Origin: CAYYJS01 sp964472315
GTDB taxonomy: Bacteria; Verrucomicrobiota; Kiritimatiellia; UBA8416
NCBI GenBank assembly: GCA_964472315.1
Contig: CAYYJS010000004.1
Location: forward strand, 47,849 to 111,848
Direction of reading: 5' to 3'
Length of the DNA: 64,000 bases
Every line of letters begins with the position of its first letter. Positions within the stretch are counted from its first letter, which is position 1. The notes beneath the pieces are model-generated. The model did no database searches and had not been told where the DNA came from. It was given only the letters and a program-made list of their open reading frames with translations. Of this stretch, positions 40,222-49,177 are shown piece after piece. The position numbers and the translations under genes are program-made.

Positions 40222-43200
40222 CTACGAGGGCGCGGCGGCGGCCGGGCGTTCCCACTTGCGCGCCTTCGGGGGCGTCTTGAGCGGCTCGCGCGAGACCTTC
40301 ACGTACACGGTATTCTCGCCCAGTTCGTGTTCGATGGCGGCGATGAAGTCGCGGTTCGGGTCGACGCGGAACGTCGCGTCGGTATCGCAGTAGACTTTTT
40401 CGCCGGACGGGAACGTCAGGCAGACGAAGACGGGGACCGATCCCGGATGGAGGCGCAGGATCTGGCGCACCGCGTCCAGGCGCCCCGCGACCTGTGCCTG
40501 TGTGACGTGGACGCTCGCGTGCTGCGCGAACTGCCGTGGCGCGTCGTCGAGACGGAACACCTCCATCGCCTGCAGCGAGACCTGGTTCTCGCGCCGGCTG
40601 ACCTCGCCGCCGATCAGCAACGCGGCATCCTGCACGAGCTGATCGCCGCACCGGGCGTACGCTTCGGGGAAGACCACCACCTCCGTCGAGCCATCCAGGT
40701 CTTCGAGCGTGACGACGGCCATGTTCTCCTTCTTTTTCGTGACCTTGCGGACCACGGTCGAAGCGATCCCGCCGATCCGCGTGCGCGTGCGGTCGTCGAG
40801 CGTCGCGAGTTCGGCGATGGTGTGCAGCCGGTACTGTCGGAGCATGTCGGCGTACTCCGTCAGCGGGTGGCCGCTCATATAGATGCCGAGCAGTTCCCTT
40901 TCGGCCGCCAGCATCTCCGTCTCGCGCCATGGCGGACAGTCCGGCGCCTCGTCGTCCGAAGCCGATGCTTGCGCGGGACCGGCGGCGACCAGGTCGAACA
41001 GGTTCCGCTGTCCGGACTGGCGGTCGCGCAGATTCGAGGCGGCGCGGGCCATGCCGAATTCGATGCCGTTAAAGAGGCGTGCCCGGTGCTGGCCGAGCGA
41101 ATCCATGGCGCCGGCCCGCGCCAGGCTTTCGAGCGCCTTCTTGTTCACCGTCTGCGTATCGATGCGGGCGCAGAAATCCACGAGCCCCGTGAAGCGTCCG
41201 CGCGCCTTGCGCTCGGCGGCGATCGCCGCCGCGGCGCCCTCCCCGACGCCCTTGATGCCCGCCAGCCCGTAACGGATGCCCTCCGGCGTCGGGCGGAAAC
41301 GGACCCCGCTGGCGTTGACGTCCGGCGGCAGCACGGCGAGGCCCATGTCCTGCGCCTCGCGGATGAAGCCGGGCATCTTGTCGAAGTTGCCGATTTCCGA
41401 CGAGATCAGGGCGCACATGAACTCCGCCGGGTAGTTCGCCTTCAGGTAGGCGGTCTGGTAGCAGACGATCGCATAGCCGGCGCTGTGCGCCTTGTTGAAC
41501 CCGTATCCGGCGAACTTGGCGATGTTGTCGAAAATGGCGCCGGCGAGCCTGGCCTCGATGCCGCTGGCGGTCTTGCAGCCCTTGACGAACTTCTCGCGCT
41601 GCGCGTCCATCGCTTCGGCCTTCTTCTTGCTCATCGCGCGACGGAGAATATCCGCTTCCCCCAGCGAGTAGCCCGCGAGCACGTTGGCCGCCTTCTGAAC
41701 CTGCTCCTGGTAGACCATGACCCCGTAGGTATCCTTCAAGACAGGTTCCAGCTTGGGGTGGTCGTAGCGGATCTCCGCGCGTCCGGTCTTGCGCGCGACG
41801 TAGTCGGGCAGCATCTCCATGGGGCCGGGGCGGTAGAGGGCGATCACGGCGATGACTTCCTCGATGTTGTTGACGCCGATGTTGCGGATGAGGTCGCGCA
41901 TGCCGCCGCTTTCGAGCTGGAAGACGCCGACGGTATCGGCCCGGCTGAGCAGTTCGTACGTCTTGGCATCGTCGACGTCCATGCGGTCGAAATCGATCGT
42001 GACGCCGTGGATATCCCGGACCAGGTCGATGGCTTCCTGGATGACGGTGAGGGTCTTCAGGCCCAGGAAGTCCATCTTGAGGAGGCCGATCTCCTCGACC
42101 GGTTCCTTGGCGAACTGCGTCACCGGCTGGCCTTCCTTATCGCATGCGAGCGGCACGATCTCGATCAGCGGCTTTTCCCCGATGACGACGCCGGCGGCAT
42201 GCGTGCCCGGGTTGCGGTAGAGCCCTTCGAGCACCGTGCCGTACTCGAGGATGCGCTTGAGATCCTCGTCGCTTTCGGCCATCCGCTGGAACTCGGGATT
42301 CTCCGCCATCGCCTTGTCGAGGGTCATCTTCGGGTCTTCCGGGATCAGCTTGGCCAGCTCGTTGCACTTGTTGAACGGAATCTCGAGCACGCGGCCGACG
42401 TCGCGCACGACGGTCTTCGCGCCCAGCGAACCGAAGGTGATGATCTGCGCGACATGGTCCGCGCCGTACTTGCCCTTCACGTAATCGATCACTTCGCCGC
42501 GGCGGGACTGGCAGAAATCGATATCGAAGTCCGGCGGCGATACCCGTTCCGGATTCAGAAACCGCTCGAAGATGAGGCTGTACTTCAACGGGTCGATGGA
42601 GATGATGCCGAGGGCGTAGGCCACGATGCTGCCGCCGCCCGAGCCGCGGCCGGGGCCAACCGGGATATGGCGATCCCGCGCGTAGCGGATGAAGTCCCAG
42701 ACGACGAGGAAGTAGTTGATGAAGCCGGTCTTTTCGATGACGGCGATCTCGCTGTCGAAGCGCTGCACGATCTCGCGCTCGCGGGCGTCCCGCGGGTGCA
42801 GGGGGTCGGCGATGCCGTAGATCCGGCGCAGGCCCTCGTGTCCGAGATCGACCAGGTACCGTTTCTGCGTCATGCCCTCCGCCACCGTGTAGGTCGGAAA
42901 ATGCAGGCGCCCGAACTCGATTTCGACGTTGCAGCGCTCGGCGATTTCCAGGGGGCGATCCACCGCGCCGGGAAACTCCCGGAAGATGGCGTCCATTTCC
43001 GCGCGGGTCTTGAGGAAGAACTGGTCGGTACTGTACCGCATGCGCTTCGGATCGCTCATCACGGTGCCGGTCTGCAGGCAGAGCATCACTTCATGCGCGG
43101 CGGCATGCTCGCGCTTGAGGTAGTGGATATCGTTCGTCGCGACCAGCGGCAGGCCGGTCTCGCGCGACAGGGCGTTCATGTGGCGGTTGGCGCGCCGTTG

Positions 43201-43764
43201 TTCGGGCATGCCATGGTCCATCACTTCGATGAAAAAGTTGTCCTTGCCGAAGACCTCGCGGTATTCCATCGCCACCCGCGCGGCGCCGACCGTATCGTCC
43301 TCGGCCAGATGCGTGGCGACCTCGCCGTGGAGACAGGCCGACAGCCCGATGATGCCCTCGTGGTACCGGTCGAGGATTTCCATGTCGATGCGCGGCTTGT
43401 AGTAGAAGCCTTCCAGGTGCGACAATGAAATCAGGCGGCTCAGGTTGCGGTAGCCCGCATCGGTCTCGGCGAGCAGCAGCAGGTGGTAGATCGGTTGCTT
43501 GCCGCCCTCGCTCTTGCGGTCGTGCCGGCTGCCGCGGGTGATATAGGTCTCGCAGCCGAGAATCGGCTTCACGCCGCGCGCCCGTGCCGCCTTGTAGAAG
43601 TCGACCATCCCGTACATGACGCCGTGGTCGGTCAGGGCGATGGCCGGCATCTCGTTGGCCACGGCCGCCTCGATCAGGTCGCTCACCCGGCAGGCGCCGT
43701 CGAGCAGGCTGTAAGCGGAATGCACATGGAGGTGGATGAATGGTTTCTGGCTCACGGACCGCAT
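40222..43764 (-). CDS. dnaE: DNA polymerase III alpha subunit
   Basis: This 1,180-residue replicative polymerase has the N-terminal PHP domain (FIHLHVHSAYSLLDGA; LTDHGVMYG), the catalytic palm with the Asp pair in PDFDIDFCQ, the fingers/thumb region, the helix-hairpin-helix region and the OB-fold/tau-binding C-terminus (NMAVVTLEDLDGSTEVVVFPE). Length matches DnaE1. The start at 43764 (ATG) gives the usual N-terminus shortly before HLHVH; a long upstream extension in the same frame is antisense to another gene and was rejected. Confidence 0.97.
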   Translation of the reverse strand: MRSVSQKPFIHLHVHSAYSLLDGACRVSDLIEAAVANEMPAIALTDHGVMYGMVDFYKAARARGVKPILGCETYITRGSRHDRKSEGGKQPIYHLLLLAETDAGYRNLSRLISLSHLEGFYYKPRIDMEILDRYHEGIIGLSACLHGEVATHLAEDDTVGAARVAMEYREVFGKDNFFIEVMDHGMPEQRRANRHMNALSRETGLPLVATNDIHYLKREHAAAHEVMLCLQTGTVMSDPKRMRYSTDQFFLKTRAEMDAIFREFPGAVDRPLEIAERCNVEIEFGRLHFPTYTVAEGMTQKRYLVDLGHEGLRRIYGIADPLHPRDAREREIVQRFDSEIAVIEKTGFINYFLVVWDFIRYARDRHIPVGPGRGSGGGSIVAYALGIISIDPLKYSLIFERFLNPERVSPPDFDIDFCQSRRGEVIDYVKGKYGADHVAQIITFGSLGAKTVVRDVGRVLEIPFNKCNELAKLIPEDPKMTLDKAMAENPEFQRMAESDEDLKRILEYGTVLEGLYRNPGTHAAGVVIGEKPLIEIVPLACDKEGQPVTQFAKEPVEEIGLLKMDFLGLKTLTVIQEAIDLVRDIHGVTIDFDRMDVDDAKTYELLSRADTVGVFQLESGGMRDLIRNIGVNNIEEVIAVIALYRPGPMEMLPDYVARKTGRAEIRYDHPKLEPVLKDTYGVMVYQEQVQKAANVLAGYSLGEADILRRAMSKKKAEAMDAQREKFVKGCKTASGIEARLAGAIFDNIAKFAGYGFNKAHSAGYAIVCYQTAYLKANYPAEFMCALISSEIGNFDKMPGFIREAQDMGLAVLPPDVNASGVRFRPTPEGIRYGLAGIKGVGEGAAAAIAAERKARGRFTGLVDFCARIDTQTVNKKALESLARAGAMDSLGQHRARLFNGIEFGMARAASNLRDRQSGQRNLFDLVAAGPAQASASDDEAPDCPPWRETEMLAAERELLGIYMSGHPLTEYADMLRQYRLHTIAELATLDDRTRTRIGGIASTVVRKVTKKKENMAVVTLEDLDGSTEVVVFPEAYARCGDQLVQDAALLIGGEVSRRENQVSLQAMEVFRLDDAPRQFAQHASVHVTQAQVAGRLDAVRQILRLHPGSVPVFVCLTFPSGEKVYCDTDATFRVDPNRDFIAAIEHELGENTVYVKVSREPLKTPPKARKWERPAAAAPS

Positions 43765-43920
43765 CGTAGAGAAGCCCCCCGATGCGTGCAAAGCCTTTTC
43801 GACGCGAGGTTGCCGAAGCGTCGCAAATGGCCGAGGCGCGCGTGTACGCCAATCGCAACGCTTGCGGCGGGGGGGCGCGCGTGCCATGATGTCGCGGTTC
43901 CGCAAGAAAGGAAAACCGTT

Positions 43921-44889
43921 ATGCGTCTCATCTCCGGTATCGCTCTCGCTTCGCTCGCCGCCACCGCCGCCCTGGCCGCGCCGCTGCGCCCCCAGGCCGT
44001 CAGCGCCTCGGCCCGCTGGGTCGTGCATGCGGATATCGATCTGCTGAAGAAGACCGAGGTCGGCAAGCTCATGCTCGAGGAGTTCGGCCGCGAGGCCGCC
44101 GCCCGCAAGCTGGCCGCGTTGCAGGCGGTGCTTAATTTCGATCCCCGCACCGACCTTGCCGACGTCACCGCCTACGGGATCGACAACAAGCCGGAATCCG
44201 TTGTCGTGCTGTTGCGCGGCACGTTCGATCCCGTCCGGCTGGTGACGCTTGCAAAGGCCAACGACTCGTATCAGGCCACGGCCTATCGCGACCTGACGAT
44301 TCACAGTTGGATCGACGCGAACAAGGGCGTGGGCACGCGGGCGCATGCGGCCGTGGCGCCTGGCAACACGATTGTCATGGCCCAGAGCGAGGCCGCGGTG
44401 AAGTCCGCGCTGGACGTTCTCGGCGGGCGCGTGGCGAATGTCGCCAAAGCCGGCCCGTTGACCGGGTCCGACTTTCAGTCCGGCAAGTCCTTTCTCCGAC
44501 TGGTCGCCGATACGAGCGCGATGAGCGTGGCCAATACCCCCGCGGCCGCGTTCGGCCTGCAGACCCGCGCCGTCCAGATGGCGGTCAGCGAGGCCGCCGG
44601 GTTCCTCCGGGGCGAGGTGGTGGTCGAGAAGGAGACGCCGGAATTGGCCGCACAGCTCGAGCAGATCGCGCGGGGACTGATCGCCATGAGCGTGTTGCAG
44701 AGCCAGCAGGCGAACCCCGAGGCGGCGAAACTGGCACAGGCCATCGAAATCGCCGCGGCCGGACGTGCGGTGACGTTCTCGTTGCGACTGTCGACGGCCG
44801 AAGCGGTGGCGTTCGTTCGTCAGCAGATCGAAGCCGGGAAGTCACGGACGCTCGTCGCACCGCCCGCGCCCCCGGCCGGCGTGCGGTAA
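43921..44889 (+). CDS. Exported protein of unknown function
   Basis: This 322-residue protein has a signal peptide (residues 1-20, GIALASLAATAALAA) and a mature part of alternating helices and strands with no recognised motif (WVVHADIDLLKKTEVGKLML; LADVTAYGIDNKPESVVVLL). The general style, with a helical dimer-like tail ending in a Pro-rich segment, is that of periplasmic substrate-like proteins of unknown function in PVC bacteria. AAAGGAA lies eight bases before the ATG. It is divergent from dnaE. Confidence 0.75.
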   Translation: MRLISGIALASLAATAALAAPLRPQAVSASARWVVHADIDLLKKTEVGKLMLEEFGREAAARKLAALQAVLNFDPRTDLADVTAYGIDNKPESVVVLLRGTFDPVRLVTLAKANDSYQATAYRDLTIHSWIDANKGVGTRAHAAVAPGNTIVMAQSEAAVKSALDVLGGRVANVAKAGPLTGSDFQSGKSFLRLVADTSAMSVANTPAAAFGLQTRAVQMAVSEAAGFLRGEVVVEKETPELAAQLEQIARGLIAMSVLQSQQANPEAAKLAQAIEIAAAGRAVTFSLRLSTAEAVAFVRQQIEAGKSRTLVAPPAPPAGVR

Positions 44890-44990
44890 GCCGCCCGGCA
44901 TACGGCGACCGAGAGGGTGGGCGGGTTAGCCCGGCACGACGCATCCCGCGGCGCGCCGCGGGTGCGTCAGACCGTGTTCCCGAACGCGTC

Positions 44991-45095
44991 TTACCGCTCG
45001 CTGTAGGCATGGTTGGCGGTCAGGGGCATCGCCTGGGCGGGCAGCGGGCCGACATGGACGGTTTCGGGGGAGTGGCTCTTGCAGATGGCCACCAT
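44991..45095 (-). other. Open frame that may be the displaced C-terminus of the lyase
   Basis: A 34-codon frame on the minus strand (MVAICKSHSPETVHVGPLPA onward, ending NHAYSER) has normal protein composition. Just upstream in the same frame the DNA reads RKPGGTIPE, and the lyase ends RYPGGTS 76 bp further upstream; the two share CCGGGxGGGACG. A 76-bp insertion or duplication would have shifted this tail out of frame. The 285-bp gap otherwise holds only an 8-bp hairpin (45126-45146). Confidence 0.3.
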
Positions 45096-45174
45096 CTCCG
45101 GAATCGTCCCTCCCGGTTTCCTTCACCGCCGGCACAAGGCCGGCGGGATCGCGGACACGACCTGCGCGCCGGTA

Positions 45175-47052
45175 TCAGGACGTCCCGCCCGGATAGCGGC
45201 ACAGGATGCCGCTCGTGCCGGGGTTGAATGCGGCGGGGATGGCGGCGCCGAAGGGGCGTTGCCAGGTCCATGTGCCGATATCCACACCGAGGCCGGCGCC
45301 GGAGGTGCGGCGCACCTGCGGCGGGGCGCCGCGTTGGACGGTCATCGCGACGTAGATGCCGAGATGGGGCTTGGCGCGGAAATCGGCGCGCACATACGGC
45401 AGGCCCGGATACGTTTCCACCTGGCCGCCCTGGTAGGTGCGCGTCGAGTCGGGCATGCGCGCGAGCGCGATGCCGGCCGGCCGGTCGCCGAGGAAGCGCG
45501 CCTGCAGCGACGCGCCATCGTTTGCCTGCAGCGTGAAACCGCCGCCGTCGGGGTGAGACGCGTACGTCAGGTCGTCGCCGAACGACAGGTTCCAGACCCA
45601 GTCGCGGGCGATGTGGTCGCTGATCACGTCCAGTAGCGCGATGGCCATCTCCGCGCCCGAGCGCCGCGAGTAGTCGACCGCCACCCAGCGTTCGGCATAG
45701 CCCGTCGACGGCCGCCGCAGATCCATGCCGAAGATCCCGCCGTGCGCGGTTTCTTCCTCGGCGATGACCGCGCCGCACCCGAACGGCTTGCGCGCGCGGG
45801 AGCCGTCGGCCGGCGTGACGATGCTTTGGTACTCGGCGGCGCCGCGCGCCTGGCCGCCGCCGATGATCCAGTCGTGCCCCAGGGCCATGCAGCGCAGCGA
45901 ACCCGCGTCGTCGTGGGCGTGTCCGCCGACATGGGTGGCGCGCGCGTAGCAGCCGAGCACGGCGTCGTCCGCGTCGGCGAAGCGATTGCGTATCAAGCAT
46001 ATGCCCTGACGGCTGTCGCTGACGAAACGGTCGAGCACGCGGTTCGGATCCTCGGGTGCGACATCGTACGGGTAGTAGAACAGCGCAAAGAGCGAGCCGC
46101 CATAGCCGGGCGAGAACTGGCGGTCGCCGTCGATGCCGTTCAGGTGGTCATAGAGCCATCGCATGGCGCCGCGTTCCGATGGCTCCGCGATGGGCACGGC
46201 CAGGATGGCCGGGTTATCGTTGCACCAGCCCGGGCCGTCGTCGTTCCAGAGCAGCTTGCGGCCCACGCGGCCCGGCGGCTGCGGACGCGCAACGGTGGCG
46301 GTATAGACCGAGGGGCCCAGGTGGCGCAAGCCCGGGAACCGGCACAGCCAGTCATCCCCGTAGCAGCGCCAGTAGGCGATCAGGGCCGGCAACCAGTAAG
46401 CCGCGGGATAGAGCATATAGCCCAGGCCCTCGTGGTAGAGACCGCGATCGCCGTGGTGCATCAGGAAAACCTTCGTCCGTCCGGCCGCCCAGGCGATGCC
46501 CTCGGCGAGGTCGCACGGTGCGCCGCCGGGTGCGAGCGGATGCCCATGCGCGGCGAGGGCCGCGACCAGGGCGCCGGCGTGCGCGACGGCCCAATGGTTG
46601 TTGGTCACGATGTGCGGATCGCCGCAGGCGACGTCGATCGTGCGAAAGCTTTCGTGGAGCGTCACGAGGCGGCGTGTGACATCCGCGCGCGTCGCGGGGT
46701 CCCAGAGGTCGTAGCAGCACTCCGAGGCGATCGCGCCGAGGAGCGCGGAGTGGGCGCGGGAGAGTTCGCCGCGCGTTGTCGCGGCCAGGGCTACGAGCCG
46801 GTCGTAGGCGCGATTGGCGAAGCGGCCGTCACCGGTCAGCAGGCCCATCGCGGCGCACGCCGTCAGGCAATCGGCCTCGGAGACGACAGGCTCGGCGCCG
46901 GCGGGCCGGGCGCCGGCTTCGTCGGGTGTCCGTTCGGCCAGGGCGGCCAGCCGCGCGCGGATGGCGCAGGCCGTCGGCTGGCCGTCGGCGAAGCGTCGCT
47001 TCAGGGCCTCGACATCGTCCTTACCGAACCACAGCGCGGGTGTCATGTGCAT
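45175..47052 (-). CDS. Heparinase II/III-like polysaccharide lyase family protein
   Basis: This 625-residue protein has an N-terminal alpha/alpha-toroid (NNHWAVAHAGALVAALAAHG; GDRGLYHEGLGYMLYPAAYW) and a C-terminal beta-sheet domain around HVGGHAHDDAGSLR, the layout of heparinase II/III and alginate-lyase-like enzymes that cleave uronic-acid polysaccharides by beta-elimination. The catalytic Tyr/His are likely in the HEGLGY and HAHDD segments. There is no clear signal peptide, so it may act on imported oligosaccharides. AAAGG precedes the ATG at 47052. The C-terminus may be displaced by a 76-bp insertion (see findings). Confidence 0.78.
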   Translation of the reverse strand: MHMTPALWFGKDDVEALKRRFADGQPTACAIRARLAALAERTPDEAGARPAGAEPVVSEADCLTACAAMGLLTGDGRFANRAYDRLVALAATTRGELSRAHSALLGAIASECCYDLWDPATRADVTRRLVTLHESFRTIDVACGDPHIVTNNHWAVAHAGALVAALAAHGHPLAPGGAPCDLAEGIAWAAGRTKVFLMHHGDRGLYHEGLGYMLYPAAYWLPALIAYWRCYGDDWLCRFPGLRHLGPSVYTATVARPQPPGRVGRKLLWNDDGPGWCNDNPAILAVPIAEPSERGAMRWLYDHLNGIDGDRQFSPGYGGSLFALFYYPYDVAPEDPNRVLDRFVSDSRQGICLIRNRFADADDAVLGCYARATHVGGHAHDDAGSLRCMALGHDWIIGGGQARGAAEYQSIVTPADGSRARKPFGCGAVIAEEETAHGGIFGMDLRRPSTGYAERWVAVDYSRRSGAEMAIALLDVISDHIARDWVWNLSFGDDLTYASHPDGGGFTLQANDGASLQARFLGDRPAGIALARMPDSTRTYQGGQVETYPGLPYVRADFRAKPHLGIYVAMTVQRGAPPQVRRTSGAGLGVDIGTWTWQRPFGAAIPAAFNPGTSGILCRYPGGTS

Positions 47053-47367
47053 GGGCGACCTTTCTTCATTCGTGACACGCGTAAGCATAGAGCGTGGACG
47101 GGACGGCGATCAAGCGAATGGGGATCAGGCATTTGGCGGGTGTCGGTCAGGAGATGCCCGATGCCGCCGCACGGGTGGTGCGCGTAGCGTCCTGTGTCGA
47201 AGGGAGATCGCGCGCGGTGCGCGACGGAGAGGCATGAACGGGAATCGTAAAGGAGGGTGTTGACGGAGGACGAAGGAAGCGGGGGCGAGGCAGCCTGTGC
47301 GGCCGGCGGCTTTGTCAAAACGAGTTCGGGATGGCCGCGTGAATGCGATGTATCAACGAGGGCGATC
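47053..47367. other. Divergent intergenic region (lyase / Cys-rich protein)
   Basis: These 315 bp contain no gene that I can support. The region includes purine-rich stretches and a tiny ATG frame near 47234 (nine codons) with no supporting context. I could not place a convincing -35/-10 pair for either neighbour; TTGTCA at 47313-47318 lacks a good -10. Confidence 0.4.
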
Positions 47368-47847
47368 ATGAAGAAGAGTCCGAAGGTTGTGATTGGCGCG
47401 GCGATGGTTGGAGTCTGTATCGCGGCGAGCGGGAGTGCGATTGCCATGGGCGCCAAGCCGGCGACCGCGAAGCCGATGGCGGAGAAGTCGATGGACAAAG
47501 CGGCGGCCGATAAAGCGGCGGTCAAGCCGATGGCCGCAAAAGCGGTCTATGTCTGTCCGGGGTGCGATGGCATGGCCATGGCCGCCGGGACGTGTCCGAC
47601 GTGCAACAAGGAGCTTGAACAGAAGCACCTGCTGGGCGTCAAGGACGGCAAAGCCATGGTCTGTGTCTGCGCCGCGGATTGCACGTGCGATCCCAAAGGG
47701 ATGAGTGGCAACAAATGCGCGTGTGGCAAAGAGGTCAAGATGGTGAGCTGCAAGGGCATGTACGTCTGTTCGATGGGATGCCCGGACGTGGCCACGAAGG
47801 CGGGCAAGTGCGCCTGCTGCGGCATGGAGAAGAAACCCGTCGAATAG
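47368..47847 (+). CDS. Exported cysteine-rich protein, probable metal binder
   Basis: This 159-residue protein has a signal peptide (VVIGAAMVGVCIAASGSAIA) and a Lys/Ala/Met-rich linker, followed by about 95 residues with some 16 Cys arranged as CPGC, CPTC, CVCAADCTCDP, CACG, CSMGC and CACC. The YVCPGCDGMAMAAGTCPTCN part is shaped like the small heavy-metal-binding domain (YxCPMHP...CPxC) found beside copper efflux proteins, with Cys in place of Met-His. Zinc or copper binding outside the cytoplasm is likely but inferred. It probably stands alone. Confidence 0.7.
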   Translation: MKKSPKVVIGAAMVGVCIAASGSAIAMGAKPATAKPMAEKSMDKAAADKAAVKPMAAKAVYVCPGCDGMAMAAGTCPTCNKELEQKHLLGVKDGKAMVCVCAADCTCDPKGMSGNKCACGKEVKMVSCKGMYVCSMGCPDVATKAGKCACCGMEKKPVE

Positions 47848-47865
47848 GAGTTTGTGGTGGCGGCG

Positions 47866-47901
47866 GCCGTTGCCGTCCCCGCGTGTCGGGGCGGCGACGG
47901 C
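47866..47901. terminator. GC-rich hairpin between convergent genes
   Basis: GCCGTTGCCG plus CCCC pairs with GGGG plus CGGCGACGGC, a 14-bp stem with one G-U pair and one bulge. There is no T-run, so it is at best a weak bidirectional terminator for the Cys-rich gene and the convergent lipoprotein-type gene. Confidence 0.35.
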
Positions 47902-47946
47902 CCGCCCCCCGTGCCGCGCCCCGGCGTGACGGGCGGCTGACGTGCG

Positions 47947-49098
47947 TTACTGGCCTCGCGCGATCTTGAAAACGTGCTGTCGTCGGCCGCTTTCCTTGAC
48001 GACGAGATAGTTCGCCGTCCCGTCGGAAGCCAGGCCCAGGGTGCCGGAGGCGATGCCGTTCGGCAGATCGATCTTCGTCATCAACTGCCCGCGTTCGGTA
48101 TCCCAGAAGAACAGCGAGCTGCCTGTGACGGCGGCCAGGTAGCGCCAACTGGCGACGAACGCGCACGCGAGAATCTTGCGGTCGCCTTTCTCGCCGGGAT
48201 CCTTCTTGCCGACCGGGTGGCAATCGAACGTCATCAGTTCGCGGTTCGATTCCAGATCCACCAGATGGACCCGCGATCCGTAGAACCGCGGCGGCTGGCG
48301 ATGGAAATCGGTGTCGACGATGTACCCGCCGAGGGCGGCCAGCTTGCCGGCCGGCGCATGAGCCGCCGCGGTGGGATCTTCCGCGCGCCACTTGGCCTTT
48401 TCGAGTTTGGCCGCGGCCGCCAGTTTCTTCGGGTCGGACATGGGCAGGTCCTTGGCCGCGACCTGCGCCTGGATCGGGCCTTGCAGGTCCAGTTTTACGG
48501 CGCGCGGCCGGACCGGGTCCATCAACTGCATGCCCATCTTGCCGCAGGCGTTATCGATCGCCCGCTGGACGGCGTTGATCAGCGCGCTGTCCGCGGTGAG
48601 TCCGTCCGAGGGCGGACTGCCGGGCGCGCCCATGGGCGTCGTGGTCAGGGCGCTCACCCGTGCATCGGTCTCGCTGATGAATCGGATGTCGGCATGCGCC
48701 GTGGCCGAATGGTAGTCGGCCAGGCCCGGTGTCGAGTCCGCGCTCAAGTAGAGCGTCAGCAGACCCTTGATCTCGAATTTGCCCGCGTTTTCCACGAACC
48801 ATTCGGCGGTGACGAATCCGCCCGGATCCTCCAACGTCGGCGCGGCGGTCCGCAGGGCATCCGCCCGCGAGCGGTCCAGCACCGTGATGCCGTTGTCGGT
48901 GAGGGTGCTCTCCAACCGTGACTGCGCGTTCTTCAGGAACGGTTCGGCCGCCTTGTTCTGCGCATACACGATGGCGGCGATGCTCTGGCCGCTGACGCTG
49001 GCGGCAAACGTGCGGGCTTCGGCCGCCGAGGCGGAGTCGATCGCCAAGGCCAGGATCGACAGCGTGCTACAGGCGAGCGGGTGGATGGATATGCGCAT
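47947..49098 (-). CDS. Exported protein with CsgG/FlgT-like N-terminal and beta-propeller-like C-terminal parts
   Basis: This 383-residue protein begins with a signal peptide (residues about 1-25, LSILALAIDSASAAEA). The first half contains AAIVYAQNKAAEPFLKNAQS and ITVLDRSRADALR, reminiscent of the anticodon-binding-like fold of CsgG, LpoB and FlgT, which takes part in envelope assembly. The second half has repeated strand motifs (GGYIVDTDFHRQPPR; YLAAVTGSSLFFWDTERGQL), like blades of a beta-propeller. AAGGAGG precedes the ATG. It is the third gene of a minus-strand cluster with an LPP20-like protein and an outer-membrane barrel. Confidence 0.65.
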   Translation of the reverse strand: MRISIHPLACSTLSILALAIDSASAAEARTFAASVSGQSIAAIVYAQNKAAEPFLKNAQSRLESTLTDNGITVLDRSRADALRTAAPTLEDPGGFVTAEWFVENAGKFEIKGLLTLYLSADSTPGLADYHSATAHADIRFISETDARVSALTTTPMGAPGSPPSDGLTADSALINAVQRAIDNACGKMGMQLMDPVRPRAVKLDLQGPIQAQVAAKDLPMSDPKKLAAAAKLEKAKWRAEDPTAAAHAPAGKLAALGGYIVDTDFHRQPPRFYGSRVHLVDLESNRELMTFDCHPVGKKDPGEKGDRKILACAFVASWRYLAAVTGSSLFFWDTERGQLMTKIDLPNGIASGTLGLASDGTANYLVVKESGRRQHVFKIARGQ

Positions 49099-49177
49099 CG
49101 CGTTCTCCTCCTTTACTCGACACGGACCAAAACAACGCGGCTCCGGCACCCCGCCGAGGCCGCCCCGGCACACGGCC

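Noticed and set aside
40327..43428. A 1,033-codon plus-strand frame opposite dnaE
   Set aside because: Antisense shadow of dnaE in GC-rich DNA; no family motif and no start site.
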